Of a stretch of 64,000 nucleotides of DNA, positions 1 through 8,514 are shown one piece after another. Source of the DNA: Elusimicrobia bacterium RIFOXYA2_FULL_47_53 (GTDB lineage Bacteria > Elusimicrobiota > Endomicrobiia > Endomicrobiales > XYA2-FULL-47-53); NCBI GenBank assembly GCA_001800315.1, contig MGVE01000006.1:1-64000 (forward strand), in the 5' to 3' direction. The notes under the pieces are model-generated. The model made no database searches, had not been told where the DNA came from, and was given only the letters and a program-made list of their open reading frames with translations. The position numbers were made by a program, and so were the translations under genes. How positions within the stretch are numbered: position 1 is the first letter of the stretch; each line of letters begins with the position of its first letter.

Positions 1-111
1 AAATAATAGAGTAATAATATAGGGATAAGGGGTAAGCGTTAAGGGTTAAGTGACAGAAAGAGTTTTTTGCCACTTACCGCAGACCGCTTACCGCTGAAAA
101 TAGGAGATACA

Positions 112-264
112 ATGGCAGACAGAGTAATACTTACTTTAGCGTGCAGCGTTTGCAAAAACAGGAACTATCATTTTCAGCGCGGAAAGAAAAAAGAAGGCAA
201 GCTTGAAATAAAAAAGTTTTGCCGCGCCTGCAATAAGCACACTTTGCATAAAGAAACGAAATAA
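112..264 (+). CDS. rpmG: 50S ribosomal protein L33
   Basis: A 50-residue protein of the large ribosomal subunit. It carries two CxxC pairs (CSVC near residue 11 and CRAC near residue 37), so it belongs to the zinc-binding form of L33. The ATG at 112 is chosen because AGGAG lies 8 bases upstream; an earlier in-frame codon at 67 has no such site. It is followed by tRNA-Trp, secE and nusG, a very common bacterial arrangement that supports the call. Confidence 0.95.
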   Translation: MADRVILTLACSVCKNRNYHFQRGKKKEGKLEIKKFCRACNKHTLHKETK

Positions 265-287
265 CAGAATAGCCCCATGAGACTTGT

Positions 288-358
288 GGGGGCATAAGCT
301 AACGGTAAACTTCCGGTCTCCAAAACCGGTCTTGAGGGTTCAAATCCTTCTGCCCCCG
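288..358 (+). tRNA. tRNA-Trp (CCA anticodon)
   Basis: A full cloverleaf can be drawn. The 7-bp acceptor stem pairs 288-294 with 351-357. The anticodon stem pairs 313-317 with 325-329 around a loop whose anticodon, at 320-322, is CCA. The T arm pairs 334-338 with 346-350 around TTCAAAT. The discriminator base is G358 and the 3' CCA end is not encoded. Its position between rpmG and secE is the usual one for tRNA-Trp. Confidence 0.95.
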
Positions 359-445
359 CTTGAGCTTTAGTCCTGATAAGTGATGTCGTAGAAGGGTTTT
401 ATAAGGCCATTGCGGCCCGGTTTAAATATTTCAGCGGAGTAATAA

Positions 446-640
446 ATGGAAACGCCCTGGTATCAAAAAGTTATTCAGTTCATTAAAGAAGCCATAGCCG
501 AGCTTAAAAAGGTTACCTGGCTTTCCAGAAAAGAGGCTGTTGCTTCAACGGTGGTTATAATTATACTTATCATTATAATCGCGATTTTCGTGGGCTTGGC
601 TGACTTTATCCTGTCCCTTGTAATGGGATCCATCCTTTAG
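446..640 (+). CDS. secE: Preprotein translocase subunit SecE
   Basis: A 64-residue protein of the short, single-spanning SecE type. The family signature ELKKVTWLSRKEA occupies about residues 19-31, followed by one transmembrane helix at about 33-57. With SecY and SecG it forms the inner-membrane protein-export channel and clamps SecY. AGCGGAG lies just before the ATG. nusG starts 11 bases after its stop, so the two are surely co-transcribed. Confidence 0.95.
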   Translation: METPWYQKVIQFIKEAIAELKKVTWLSRKEAVASTVVIIILIIIIAIFVGLADFILSLVMGSIL

Positions 641-651
641 TGAGGTAATAA

Positions 652-1185
652 ATGTCTAATCGCCTTTGGTATGTAGTTCACACATATTCCGGCCATGAAG
701 ACCGGGTAAGGACAAATCTTGAGAAGGCCGTAAACAATCTCGGCTTGACCGAAAAGATTTCCCAGATACTTGTCCCGACCGAAGAAGTGGTTGAAATAAA
801 ACGCAACAAAAAGCATGTCAAGAAAAGAAAATTTTTTCCGGGCTATGTTTTTATTGAGATGGAGATTGACAACGAAACATACTGGCTTGTCAGAAACACC
901 GCCGGCGTCACCGGTTTCCTGGGCGGCGTAAAACCCGTTCCGATGCCCGAGGACGAAGTTAAGAACCTCCTTGAGACAATGTCTTCCCCCACCGGCGCCA
1001 AGCCGAGGCCTGCGATTACATTTGAGAAAGAAGAGAATGTGCGCATTATTGAAGGCCCGTTCAAGCATTTCGTGGGCATAGTAGAGGAAGTCAACGAGGA
1101 ACGAGGCAAGCTGAAAGTAATGGTCACTATATTCGGCAGGCCCACCCCGGTTGAACTGGACTTTTTACAGGTTGAGAAATTATAA
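652..1185 (+). CDS. nusG: Transcription termination/antitermination protein NusG
   Basis: A 177-residue protein of normal family length. The N-terminal NGN domain begins with RLWYVVHTYSGHE and has the FPGYVFIEM stretch near residues 63-71, which contacts RNA polymerase. A C-terminal KOW domain starts near residue 125 (IIEGPFKHFVGIV). The protein travels with RNA polymerase and links it to Rho or to ribosomal protein S10. The ATG follows GAGGTAATAA. It sits between secE and rplK, the standard order. Confidence 0.96.
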   Translation: MSNRLWYVVHTYSGHEDRVRTNLEKAVNNLGLTEKISQILVPTEEVVEIKRNKKHVKKRKFFPGYVFIEMEIDNETYWLVRNTAGVTGFLGGVKPVPMPEDEVKNLLETMSSPTGAKPRPAITFEKEENVRIIEGPFKHFVGIVEEVNEERGKLKVMVTIFGRPTPVELDFLQVEKL

Positions 1186-1286
1186 AATATAGCGAGTAGT
1201 GACGGGCCGCGAGGGTCAAAGTGAACGGTTCTAAATACACTTACCCCTTAGCCTTAACACTTATCACTGAAACAAGGAGTTAACAA

Positions 1287-1718
1287 ATGCCGCCAAAGAA
1301 AGTAAAAACACAAATCAAGCTTCAAATCCCCGCCGGCAACGCCAACCCGGCTCCCCCGGTAGGCCCCGCGCTCGGACAGCAGGGCGTAAACATTATGGAT
1401 TTTTGCAAACAGTTTAACGCCAAGACAGCTTCCATGGAAGCCGGAATGACGATTCCCGTAGTTATCACGGTTTATGAAGACCGTTCCTTTACTTTCATAA
1501 CCAAAATGCCTCCGGTTTCGGCTCTTGTCAAGAAGGCCGCGGGGCTCGCGAAAGCCTCCGGAGTGCCAAACCGCAACAAAGCCGGAAAGATAACAATTAA
1601 GCAGGTTGAAGAAATCGCGAAACAGAAAATGCCGGATTTAAATGCCGCCTCTCTTGAAGCGGCCATGAACATGGTTGAAGGCACAGCGAAAAGCATGGGC
1701 GTTGAAGTAGTAAAATAA
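1287..1718 (+). CDS. rplK: 50S ribosomal protein L11
   Basis: A 143-residue protein, full length for L11. The N-terminal domain has [17 protein letters not shown] near residues 14-30, and the RNA-binding C-terminal domain follows from about residue 70. L11 organises the GTPase-associated centre of 23S rRNA. An AAGGAG site precedes the ATG. The 100-base gap after nusG holds a tract of TTAA/ACTTA-like words resembling those in other gaps of this window. Confidence 0.96.
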   Translation: MPPKKVKTQIKLQIPAGNANPAPPVGPALGQQGVNIMDFCKQFNAKTASMEAGMTIPVVITVYEDRSFTFITKMPPVSALVKKAAGLAKASGVPNRNKAGKITIKQVEEIAKQKMPDLNAASLEAAMNMVEGTAKSMGVEVVK

Positions 1719-1781
1719 CATAATATTTGAGTGGGAGTCCGCCACTATAATATCGGCGAACGCAAACCACCGGAGGAATAA

Positions 1782-2465
1782 ATGAGCAAACGACTGGCAG
1801 AAACATCCAAATTAGTGGACAAGAACAAACTCTATTCTCTTGACGAGGCCATTAACCTTGTCAAACAGACCGCAAAGGCCAAGTTTGACGAGACCGTTGA
1901 AATTCACATCCGCCTCGGCGTTGACCCCAAACAGAGCGATCAGTCGGTGCGCGGCACCGTTACTCTTCCCAACGGCATAGGCAAAACCAGAAAAGTTGTC
2001 GTAATAGCCCGCGGCGAGAAACAGAAAGAAGCGCAGGCCAGCGGAGCCGATGAATTTGGAGCCGAAGACCTTATTGAAAAAATATCAAAAGGCTGGATAG
2101 ATTTTGATGTGCTTGTCGCTACCCCGGACACCATGAAAGACCTGAGCAAACTCGGAAAAGTGCTCGGTCCCAAGGGCCTGATGCCCAATCCCAAATCCGG
2201 CACGGTCACATTTGATATAGCCCAGGCTGTAAAAGAGTTAAAGCTCGGCCGCGTAGAATACAAGAACGATTCTTACGGCATAATCCACTGCCCGGTAGGA
2301 AAAGCTTCTTTCGCGCAGGACAAGCTTCTTGCCAACACAAAAACTCTACTTGAGGCTGTTATTAAAGCAAAACCGTCAACGACTAAGGGACAGTACCTGA
2401 AAAGTATTTCTATCTCCTCAACGATGGGGCCCGGCATTAAGCTTGACACCACTCAGAAGTTTTAG
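1782..2465 (+). CDS. rplA: 50S ribosomal protein L1
   Basis: A 227-residue protein, full length. The signature [16 protein letters not shown] lies near residues 127-142. L1 forms the L1 stalk that moves the deacylated E-site tRNA, and in many bacteria represses its own operon by binding the mRNA. The start follows a strong CGGAGGAATAA site. Here rplA is the last ribosomal gene of the cluster; rplJ and rplL, which usually follow, are absent. Confidence 0.96.
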   Translation: MSKRLAETSKLVDKNKLYSLDEAINLVKQTAKAKFDETVEIHIRLGVDPKQSDQSVRGTVTLPNGIGKTRKVVVIARGEKQKEAQASGADEFGAEDLIEKISKGWIDFDVLVATPDTMKDLSKLGKVLGPKGLMPNPKSGTVTFDIAQAVKELKLGRVEYKNDSYGIIHCPVGKASFAQDKLLANTKTLLEAVIKAKPSTTKGQYLKSISISSTMGPGIKLDTTQKF

Positions 2466-2492
2466 TTTCGGGGCCTTTTGACATAAAAACTT

Positions 2493-2981
2493 ATGTCTAG
2501 CCTTACAAAATACAGAAAGCTTTCAGCCATAACAGTTTTTGCCGTAGCCTTCGGCTACATTGAATCTGCAGTAGTTGTTTATTTAAGGGAACTTTATTAC
2601 CCTAACGGGTTTATCGTTCCCTTTTCAATTGGATTCCCCTTCATCCGGTTCGGGGCAAGCCCGTTTCTGGCCGCGATACCGCAAAAAATAATGCTTATTG
2701 AGGTTTTCCGGGAAGCCGCAACCATAATACTCCTCGGCGCGGCGGCGTTTCTGGCGGGCAAATCTTTTAAAGAGCGGCTGGCGTTTTTTCTCTGGCCTTT
2801 CGCGGTCTGGGATATATTTTATTATGTGTTTCTGCGCCTTACCATTGGCTGGCCCCAAAGCCTCAACACGCCGGATGTGCTTTTCTTAATCCCCGTGCCG
2901 TGGATAGCGCCCGTCTGGATGCCGCTCGCCGGATCTGCCGCGATGATAGCGGCTTCGGCCACGCTTTTAAGAAAACTTTAG
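2493..2981 (+). CDS. Multi-pass membrane protein of unknown function
   Basis: A 162-residue protein I do not recognise as a named family. It has about four hydrophobic segments (near residues 11-30, 63-88, 98-115 and 132-158) and a short basic N-terminus, so it is probably an inner-membrane protein. It starts 27 bases after rplA and ends just before comEC, in the same reading frame as comEC. That placement suggests it is transcribed with its neighbours but says nothing about function. Confidence 0.6.
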   Translation: MSSLTKYRKLSAITVFAVAFGYIESAVVVYLRELYYPNGFIVPFSIGFPFIRFGASPFLAAIPQKIMLIEVFREAATIILLGAAAFLAGKSFKERLAFFLWPFAVWDIFYYVFLRLTIGWPQSLNTPDVLFLIPVPWIAPVWMPLAGSAAMIAASATLLRKL

Positions 2982-3008
2982 CGACAACTTCCCCGGGGGG
3001 ATACTTAT

Positions 3009-5042
3009 ATTATCAGTTTCGCGCCGCGCAGGCCGGTCCTTTTAATCACCATTTTATTTATTTTCTCTATAATCCTTCTGGAGCGCTTAGGGCATTATTC
3101 CTCGCCCGACAAGAACGATCCATTTTATTTTGCTTCAGGCAAAGCTTCTCTTATCACAGGCTCGGTGGCCGCGCCCGCTGAAATACAACAATACAGGCAC
3201 ACTTTCACGGTTAATGTTTCAAAAATAAACTCCGTTCCGGCCGGCGGGAAACTTCTTGTTAACTCTTACCTGAAAACTCCCCCTCCGGGCCCCGGCGCCG
3301 TATTAGAAATCAAGGCGAAAATAAAAAAGCCTCCCTCTGCCAAAAATGCCTCGGGCTTTGACTACGCCGCCTACCTGAGGCGTCAAAACATTTTTGCCAC
3401 TGCCAACGCGCTTGAAGTCAGGCAGATCGGAGCGATAAAACTTCCTTTCTATCTGCGGGCGGCCTATTCGGTTAAAGACGATATTATTGATACGGTTTAC
3501 CACTATCTGCCGGGAGAGGCCGCAAGAATACTCGTACCCATGCTTGTGGGCGATAAAAGCTCGCTGACCTCCCGGGACAAAAGAGTATTTACCGACGCGG
3601 GCATAATGCACATACTGGTTGTCAGCGGGCTTAATGTTGCGTATTTTACGGCTCTTTTTGTTTTTATATTCAGAATTTCCGGGCTGACCAGAAGGCAATC
3701 CTATCTTTTATCCATTCCGTTTATTTTTCTTTTTGCCGTCATAACCGGAGCCAACCCTCCCGTGCTAAGAGCCTCCGTAATGGCGGCGTTTGTAATACTT
3801 TCAATGAGCTTGAGGCGCGATCCGGATATAATTCACTCTATAGCTCTCTCGGCGCTGATAATCCTGATAATTAATCCTCAATCGGTTTTTGACGCCAGCT
3901 TTCAGCTCTCCTTTGCCGCGACACTGGGCATTGTCAGCCTTTACCCCAGGATAAACCGCCTGTTTGAAAGTTCGCCATACTTAATAAGAAAATTGCCCGG
4001 AAGCCTTTTTTCCGTGTCGCTCGCGGCCCAGCTTGCGGTCCTGCCGCTTATCGCCTATTACTTCAACAGGGTTCAGGTTATCGGCCTTATCAGCAATATC
4101 GTTATCGTTCCGCTGACCGGCGTTATAACAATATCGGGCATGGCCCTCTACCTTCTGCATTTTGTGCCGGGCCCGCTGGCGGGCCTTGCCTCGCTGATAT
4201 GCTCAAAAACAATATTTCTCATGCTTTCTTTAGGCAACTTTTTTGCTTCCCTGGATATATCCTCATTTAATATTCCGTCGCCTTCAATCTTCCAGATCTG
4301 CCTGTATTATGCGCTGCTCTGGGCGTCCTTTACTTTCAAAAAGTATTATATTCTTCCCGCCGCGGCGCTTATATCGCTCTCGGCTTCGCTGGCCTATTCC
4401 TTTTCTGTTTCCGGCCCCGCATTTGAGGGGTTAAGGATTAATTTACTGGAGGCAGGACCGGCCGTATTTGCCCACATAGCCGAGGGTAACGGCGAGAACT
4501 GGGTTTTTGCCATGAATAATCCGCAAAGCATCAAGCGAAACGAATATTACTCAGATTTTCTTCAGAGATACTTTTCAAAAGCCGGCATAAATACTATTGA
4601 CGGGCTGATAGCAGGAAACGGCGGTGAAACTCTTGGCGCTCAATTAAAAACTGAGAAGCTGGTCGGCGGGGACGAGATATTTTCCGTGGCGGCTTCAAGC
4701 GCGCAGTTTATCCGCGGCGAATCTGGAAGCGCGTTATATATGGAGTACGGCGCTTATAAGCTGATATTTCTTTCACGCCCGGATAAACCTCTCTGGAAAA
4801 AAACAGCCCCTCTTTTCTCCGGAAGCGCTAAAAAGGTTGTTGTTTTGTGCGGAAGACAAAATCCCACGGTCACAAACAATATTGCCGGCCGTATTGGCGC
4901 GGCAGATATCGCTATATACTCTTCAAAGAGCGGAAAAACAGGGACTCTCCTGTCCCGCGGCGGAAACCAAACGGTCAATCTGTCCGGAACAGGCGCCCTG
5001 GCATTTGAAATCAGCGATGATATAATCAATATATGTCCTTAG
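3009..5042 (+). CDS. comEC: ComEC/Rec2-type DNA-uptake channel protein
   Basis: ComEC carries single-stranded DNA across the inner membrane during natural transformation. The competence domain is clear: AGIMHILVVSGLNVAYF, then many helices with PPVLRASVMAAF and FDASFQLSFAATLG. No ATG exists at the 5' end. The first conventional start, GTG at 3165, would drop the first transmembrane helix, which is encoded in frame just upstream (PRRPVLLITILFIFSIILLE). The frame is open back to 2982. I place the start at ATT 3009, 8 bases after a G6 run; this is uncertain. The C-terminal part has the position of the family's metallo-beta-lactamase-like domain (INLLEAGPAVFAHI) but lacks the HxHxDH metal motif. 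Confidence 0.85.
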   Translation: MISFAPRRPVLLITILFIFSIILLERLGHYSSPDKNDPFYFASGKASLITGSVAAPAEIQQYRHTFTVNVSKINSVPAGGKLLVNSYLKTPPPGPGAVLEIKAKIKKPPSAKNASGFDYAAYLRRQNIFATANALEVRQIGAIKLPFYLRAAYSVKDDIIDTVYHYLPGEAARILVPMLVGDKSSLTSRDKRVFTDAGIMHILVVSGLNVAYFTALFVFIFRISGLTRRQSYLLSIPFIFLFAVITGANPPVLRASVMAAFVILSMSLRRDPDIIHSIALSALIILIINPQSVFDASFQLSFAATLGIVSLYPRINRLFESSPYLIRKLPGSLFSVSLAAQLAVLPLIAYYFNRVQVIGLISNIVIVPLTGVITISGMALYLLHFVPGPLAGLASLICSKTIFLMLSLGNFFASLDISSFNIPSPSIFQICLYYALLWASFTFKKYYILPAAALISLSASLAYSFSVSGPAFEGLRINLLEAGPAVFAHIAEGNGENWVFAMNNPQSIKRNEYYSDFLQRYFSKAGINTIDGLIAGNGGETLGAQLKTEKLVGGDEIFSVAASSAQFIRGESGSALYMEYGAYKLIFLSRPDKPLWKKTAPLFSGSAKKVVVLCGRQNPTVTNNIAGRIGAADIAIYSSKSGKTGTLLSRGGNQTVNLSGTGALAFEISDDIINICP

Positions 5043-5073
5043 GGCAAAATTCAGCGCGATATTATTATCGTCT

Positions 5074-5102
5074 TTTTAAACCGTTCCTGATTTTGCTATA
5101 AT
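5074..5102 (+). promoter_or_regulatory. Possible promoter of nadK
   Basis: A perfect TATAAT at 5097-5102 lies 34 bases before the nadK ATG. The matching -35 position (TTTTAA at 5074-5079, 17-base spacer) is poor, so only the -10 element is convincing. Confidence 0.4.
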
Positions 5103-5135
5103 GCTTTTATAATCGCGGCTTCCAAGGAGAAATAA

Positions 5136-5960
5136 ATGAAGACTGTCGGAATAATTTATAATCCCGATAAAATCAGAGCGAAAGCTGAAGTTTCAACGCT
5201 TGCCAAATGGCTTAAGTCAAAGAAGTGCAGAGTTGAAGCTATACCGTCTTCCGCGTCTCACGCTCCTTTTATGGATTTTGCCGTTATCCTGGGCGGCGAC
5301 GGAACCATGCTTAAGGCCGGAAGGCTGCTTTCCCCCAAGGGCATTCCGCTGCTCGGTGTAAACTTAGGGTCTCTCGGATTTCTCGCCGACACCAACCCCT
5401 CGGAGTCGCGCGCTCTAATCTCGCAGGTTTTGTCCGGCCTCTATGAAACCGAAGAGAGAATGATGCTTTCGGTCGTATTAAAATCCAAAACAAAAACTAT
5501 CAGGCATCTGGCTTTAAATGACGCCGTCATACTCTCCGGCACGACCGGCAGAATACTAAACATCTCGGCAAATATTGGAACAGAATTTCTCGCCGACTAT
5601 GTCGGAGACGGGCTGATAGTATCCACGCCCACCGGTTCAACGGCATATTCGCTGGCGGCCGACGGGCCTATAGTGCACCCGAACCTTTCACTTTTTGTGA
5701 TAACCCCCATCTGCCCGCATACCCTTGCCGAAAGGCCCATGATTGTTTCAACAAGGCACCCGCTGAGTTTCCAGGCCGCGACAAAAGACGGCAAGGTCAA
5801 GCCTGTTCTTTCTATTGACGGACAGCTGCGCTACAGCATAGCCCCGCAGGACTGGATATTCGTAAGCAGGGCCGAACATTCCCTGCGCCTTATCGTTAAC
5901 CCAAAAAAAAGATACCTGCAGGTTTTAAGAACCAAGCTGAAATGGAACGAGCGCGGATAG
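5136..5960 (+). CDS. nadK: NAD kinase
   Basis: A 274-residue enzyme that phosphorylates NAD to NADP with ATP or polyphosphate, in the cytosol. The phosphate-binding GGDGT motif is at residues 53-57. The second conserved block, GDGLIVSTPTGSTAYSLA, is also present, as is the LNDAVI segment, which usually reads NEhhh in this family. The start follows CAAGGAGAAATAA. In many bacteria nadK stands next to recN; here a NYN-domain gene with its own promoter lies between them. Confidence 0.95.
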   Translation: MKTVGIIYNPDKIRAKAEVSTLAKWLKSKKCRVEAIPSSASHAPFMDFAVILGGDGTMLKAGRLLSPKGIPLLGVNLGSLGFLADTNPSESRALISQVLSGLYETEERMMLSVVLKSKTKTIRHLALNDAVILSGTTGRILNISANIGTEFLADYVGDGLIVSTPTGSTAYSLAADGPIVHPNLSLFVITPICPHTLAERPMIVSTRHPLSFQAATKDGKVKPVLSIDGQLRYSIAPQDWIFVSRAEHSLRLIVNPKKRYLQVLRTKLKWNERG

Positions 5961-6043
5961 ATTTAGTTTGGCAATAATTGATGTTCAAATGACATTTTTT
6001 TGTTTCTGTACGGGAATTAACTAATTTATGTTAATGCAACAGA

Positions 6044-6072
6044 TTTCAATATACAATATCAGTTTCAATATA
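6044..6072 (+). promoter_or_regulatory. Paired 10-bp direct repeats upstream of a promoter (operator candidate)
   Basis: TTTCAATATA occurs at 6044-6053 and again at 6063-6072, start to start 19 bases, with the second copy ending 3 bases before the -35 box of the NYN-gene promoter. Two identical sites nearly two helical turns apart are typical of activator or repressor binding, but no regulator is identified. Confidence 0.45.
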
Positions 6073-6075
6073 GCC

Positions 6076-6104
6076 TTGACAATTTTACGCAAACTTGTTA
6101 GACT
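6076..6104 (+). promoter_or_regulatory. Sigma70-type promoter of the NYN gene
   Basis: A perfect -35 TTGACA (6076-6081), a 17-base spacer and a -10 TAGACT (6099-6104). Transcription should start near 6111, about 78 bases before the ATG at 6189. Confidence 0.7.
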
Positions 6105-6129
6105 ATCGGTAGCAGGAAATGAATTTACT

Positions 6130-6174
6130 CCCCATCCGACTTCTGAATAAGGACTCGGATGGGGTTATTTTTTT
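6130..6174 (+). terminator. Terminator-like hairpin in the leader of the NYN gene
   Basis: CCCCATCCGA at 6130-6139 pairs fully with TCGGATGGGG at 6155-6164, with a 15-base loop. A TTATTTTTTT run follows at 6165-6174. This is the form of an intrinsic terminator, yet it lies between a good promoter and the start codon. It could be an attenuator, or terminate a small RNA of about 60 bases. It could also end nadK transcription. Confidence 0.65.
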
Positions 6175-6188
6175 GGGGGAACGCAAAA

Positions 6189-6818
6189 ATGACTATTGAA
6201 CCGAACAACAAGCGCGTATATGTATTTGTGGATGGGCAAAACTTATTTTATGCCATTAAGGATGCTTTTGGTTATCCCTACCCAAATTATGACATACAAA
6301 AACTTGTTCACTTAATTTGTGTTCAAAGAAACTGGCAAATAAGCAAAATTCGTTTTTATACCGGCATCCCGGATGCACTTGACAATGAAAGGTGGAATTC
6401 ATTCTGGGTATCCAAACTTGCCTCAATGGGGCGATCCGGAGTAGAAATATTTACGCGGCCACTGCGTTACCGCGATCAAACGGTGAATCTAAATAATGGC
6501 AAAACCCAGACAATCAGAGTTGGCCGGGAAAAAGGTATAGATGTAAGAATCGCGGTCGATATTATTCGCTCCGTTCTTCGTAATGAATGCGATGTTGCCA
6601 TAATCTTTAGTCAAGACCAAGATTTATCTGAGGTTGCTGATGAAATTCGCATGATAGCGCGCGAACATAACCGATGGATAAAGATGATAAGCGCCTTTCC
6701 GTCAAGCCCCACCGCGAAAAACACCAGAGGAATAAATAGAACTGATTGGATAAAAATTGACAGGAATACTTATGACAAATGCATTGATCCAAATAATTAT
6801 AGACCTATTACCAAATAA
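6189..6818 (+). CDS. NYN-domain (PIN-like) ribonuclease, LabA/DUF88 type
   Basis: A 209-residue protein. NYN domains are PIN-fold, metal-dependent RNases. Acidic motifs fit: YVFVDGQNLF at residues 11-20 with Asp15, GIDVRIAVDI near residue 117, and an SQDQDL block near residue 140 matching the family's SGDxD(F/L). The start at 6189 follows GGGGGA; an in-frame ATG at 6159 lies inside the hairpin and has no ribosome site. The gene is visibly more AT-rich than nadK and recN and has its own promoter, so it looks like an insertion into a nadK-recN pair. Its RNA target is unknown. Confidence 0.8.
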   Translation: MTIEPNNKRVYVFVDGQNLFYAIKDAFGYPYPNYDIQKLVHLICVQRNWQISKIRFYTGIPDALDNERWNSFWVSKLASMGRSGVEIFTRPLRYRDQTVNLNNGKTQTIRVGREKGIDVRIAVDIIRSVLRNECDVAIIFSQDQDLSEVADEIRMIAREHNRWIKMISAFPSSPTAKNTRGINRTDWIKIDRNTYDKCIDPNNYRPITK

Positions 6819-6823
6819 TAAAT

Positions 6824-8488
6824 ATGCTTTTAAACCTTAACATCAAAAACTACGCGCTGATAGACGAACTGGGCCTGGAGTTTTCCGAAGGGCTCAATAT
6901 TTTTACGGGCGAAACCGGCGCGGGCAAATCCATAATAATAGAATCGCTCGGCCTTATTCTCGGCGAGCGGGCCTCGGCCGATGTCGTGCGAAAAGGCGCG
7001 CCGCGCTGTTCCATAACCGCGGAATTTGACACGGCAAACTTAAGCGGCGCCGAAAAATATCTTGCCTCCCTGGGTTTTGAGAACGAAGGTCAGCTTATAA
7101 TCCGGCGCGAAATTGACCCTGCCGGAAAAAGCCGCGCTTTTATAAACGACCGCCCCTCAAGCGCTGAAACCTTAAAAAATCTCGGCGAGTTTCTCGTGGA
7201 TGTCCACGGCCAGCACGAGCATCAGGCGCTGTTTAAAACGCGGCTCCAGCTTAATCTTCTTGACAGCTTCGCGGAAAACGAGCAACTCCTCTCTGAAATT
7301 GAATCCAAATACCAGGATTACAGGAAACTGCTCGCCCTAAAGGACGCCAGGCAGATGTCCGAGCAGGAAAGAGAGCGTTTCATTGAGCTTTACACCTTCC
7401 AGTTAAAAGAGATTGAGGCCGCCAGACTTTCCGAGGGCGAAGAAGAAAAAATTGAGCAGGCTCTGCCCAGGCTCAAGAACGCCGACAAGCTTATGTCCAC
7501 GAGCGAACAGGCTTTCGGGCTTTTGTATTCTTCGGAGGGTTCGGCCATTGAAAATTTAGGCAAAGCCGTAAAGCTTCTGGAGAATATAAATTCTTCGGTG
7601 GAGGACCTGGCCCAGACCTCGGAGAACATGAACAAGGCCTACTACCTGCTTGAAGAGTGCTCCAGGGAACTTGAGGCTTTCAAGGACGGACTGAGAGCCG
7701 ATCCGGAAGAGCTTAACAGGCTTCTGGAAAGGCAGAGCCTTATAGCCAAACTTAAGAAAAAATACGGGCAGAGCGTGGCAGAAATTATCGCCTACCGCGA
7801 AAAAATATCAGCGGAGCTTGAGGCGCTTTCCAGGCACGAGCAGGACAAGCTTGAGCTTGATTCAAAGCTTTCCAAGTCGCTTGGCCTGCTTGAATCCAAA
7901 TGCGCGCTTTTAAGCGCGGAGCGAGGGAAGGCCGCCAAAAAGCTTTCCTCCGGAGTTGAAAAAGAACTCTCCGACCTGGGCATGAAAAAGGCCTCCTTTA
8001 AAATAAAAATCAGCAAACGCGGCGAGCCGTCCTCAAACGGCTGGGATGACATTGAGTTTCTGTTTTCCGCGAACCCCGGCGAAGAGATTAAACCGCTGAA
8101 AGATATCGCCTCAGGTGGCGAAATATCGCGAGTTATGCTGGCAATTAAAACCGTGCTTGCCAAGGCAGACAGCATACCGGTAATGGTCTTTGACGAGATT
8201 GACTCCGGCATCGGCGGCCCCATGGGCCAGACCATTGGGAGAAAGCTTTCCCAGCTTTCAAAGCACCACCAGGTGCTATGCATTACGCACCTGCCGCAGA
8301 TAGCGGCTTTCGCGAAAATCCACATGTCTGTATCAAAGCAAACCGTTAAAAATATAACTAAAACCAGCGTAGTCCGGCTCTCGGCCGAGGATTCGGTTGA
8401 GGAGATCTCCCGCATGCTTTCAGGCCATGAAATCACCCCCGCCGCGAGAAAACACGCCGCCGAACTAATTGAAAACGCATTGAAATAA
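6824..8488 (+). CDS. recN: DNA repair protein RecN
   Basis: A 554-residue SMC-like ATPase acting early in double-strand-break repair. The Walker A GETGAGKS is at residues 29-36. A long coiled-coil middle follows (about 150-380), with the ABC signature SGGEISRVM near 430 and Walker B VMVFDEIDSGIGG near 453-465, all in the family's order. The length is normal. It starts 6 bases after the NYN gene. Confidence 0.95.
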   Translation: MLLNLNIKNYALIDELGLEFSEGLNIFTGETGAGKSIIIESLGLILGERASADVVRKGAPRCSITAEFDTANLSGAEKYLASLGFENEGQLIIRREIDPAGKSRAFINDRPSSAETLKNLGEFLVDVHGQHEHQALFKTRLQLNLLDSFAENEQLLSEIESKYQDYRKLLALKDARQMSEQERERFIELYTFQLKEIEAARLSEGEEEKIEQALPRLKNADKLMSTSEQAFGLLYSSEGSAIENLGKAVKLLENINSSVEDLAQTSENMNKAYYLLEECSRELEAFKDGLRADPEELNRLLERQSLIAKLKKKYGQSVAEIIAYREKISAELEALSRHEQDKLELDSKLSKSLGLLESKCALLSAERGKAAKKLSSGVEKELSDLGMKKASFKIKISKRGEPSSNGWDDIEFLFSANPGEEIKPLKDIASGGEISRVMLAIKTVLAKADSIPVMVFDEIDSGIGGPMGQTIGRKLSQLSKHHQVLCITHLPQIAAFAKIHMSVSKQTVKNITKTSVVRLSAEDSVEEISRMLSGHEITPAARKHAAELIENALK

Positions 8489-8514
8489 CCGCCTTTTGCT
8501 TCCCTGCCTCAAAT

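Noticed and set aside
637-1145. Two minus-strand frames of 100-143 codons opposite nusG
   Set aside because: They are shadows of nusG with no ribosome site or family resemblance.
2900-3181. 93-codon plus-strand frame over the start of comEC
   Set aside because: It is in a different frame from the ComEC N-terminal helix, which explains the same DNA better.
6159-6188. Earlier ATG start for the NYN gene at 6159
   Set aside because: It lies in the 3' arm of the hairpin, has no ribosome site, and adds residues not typical of the family; 6189 has GGGGGA upstream.
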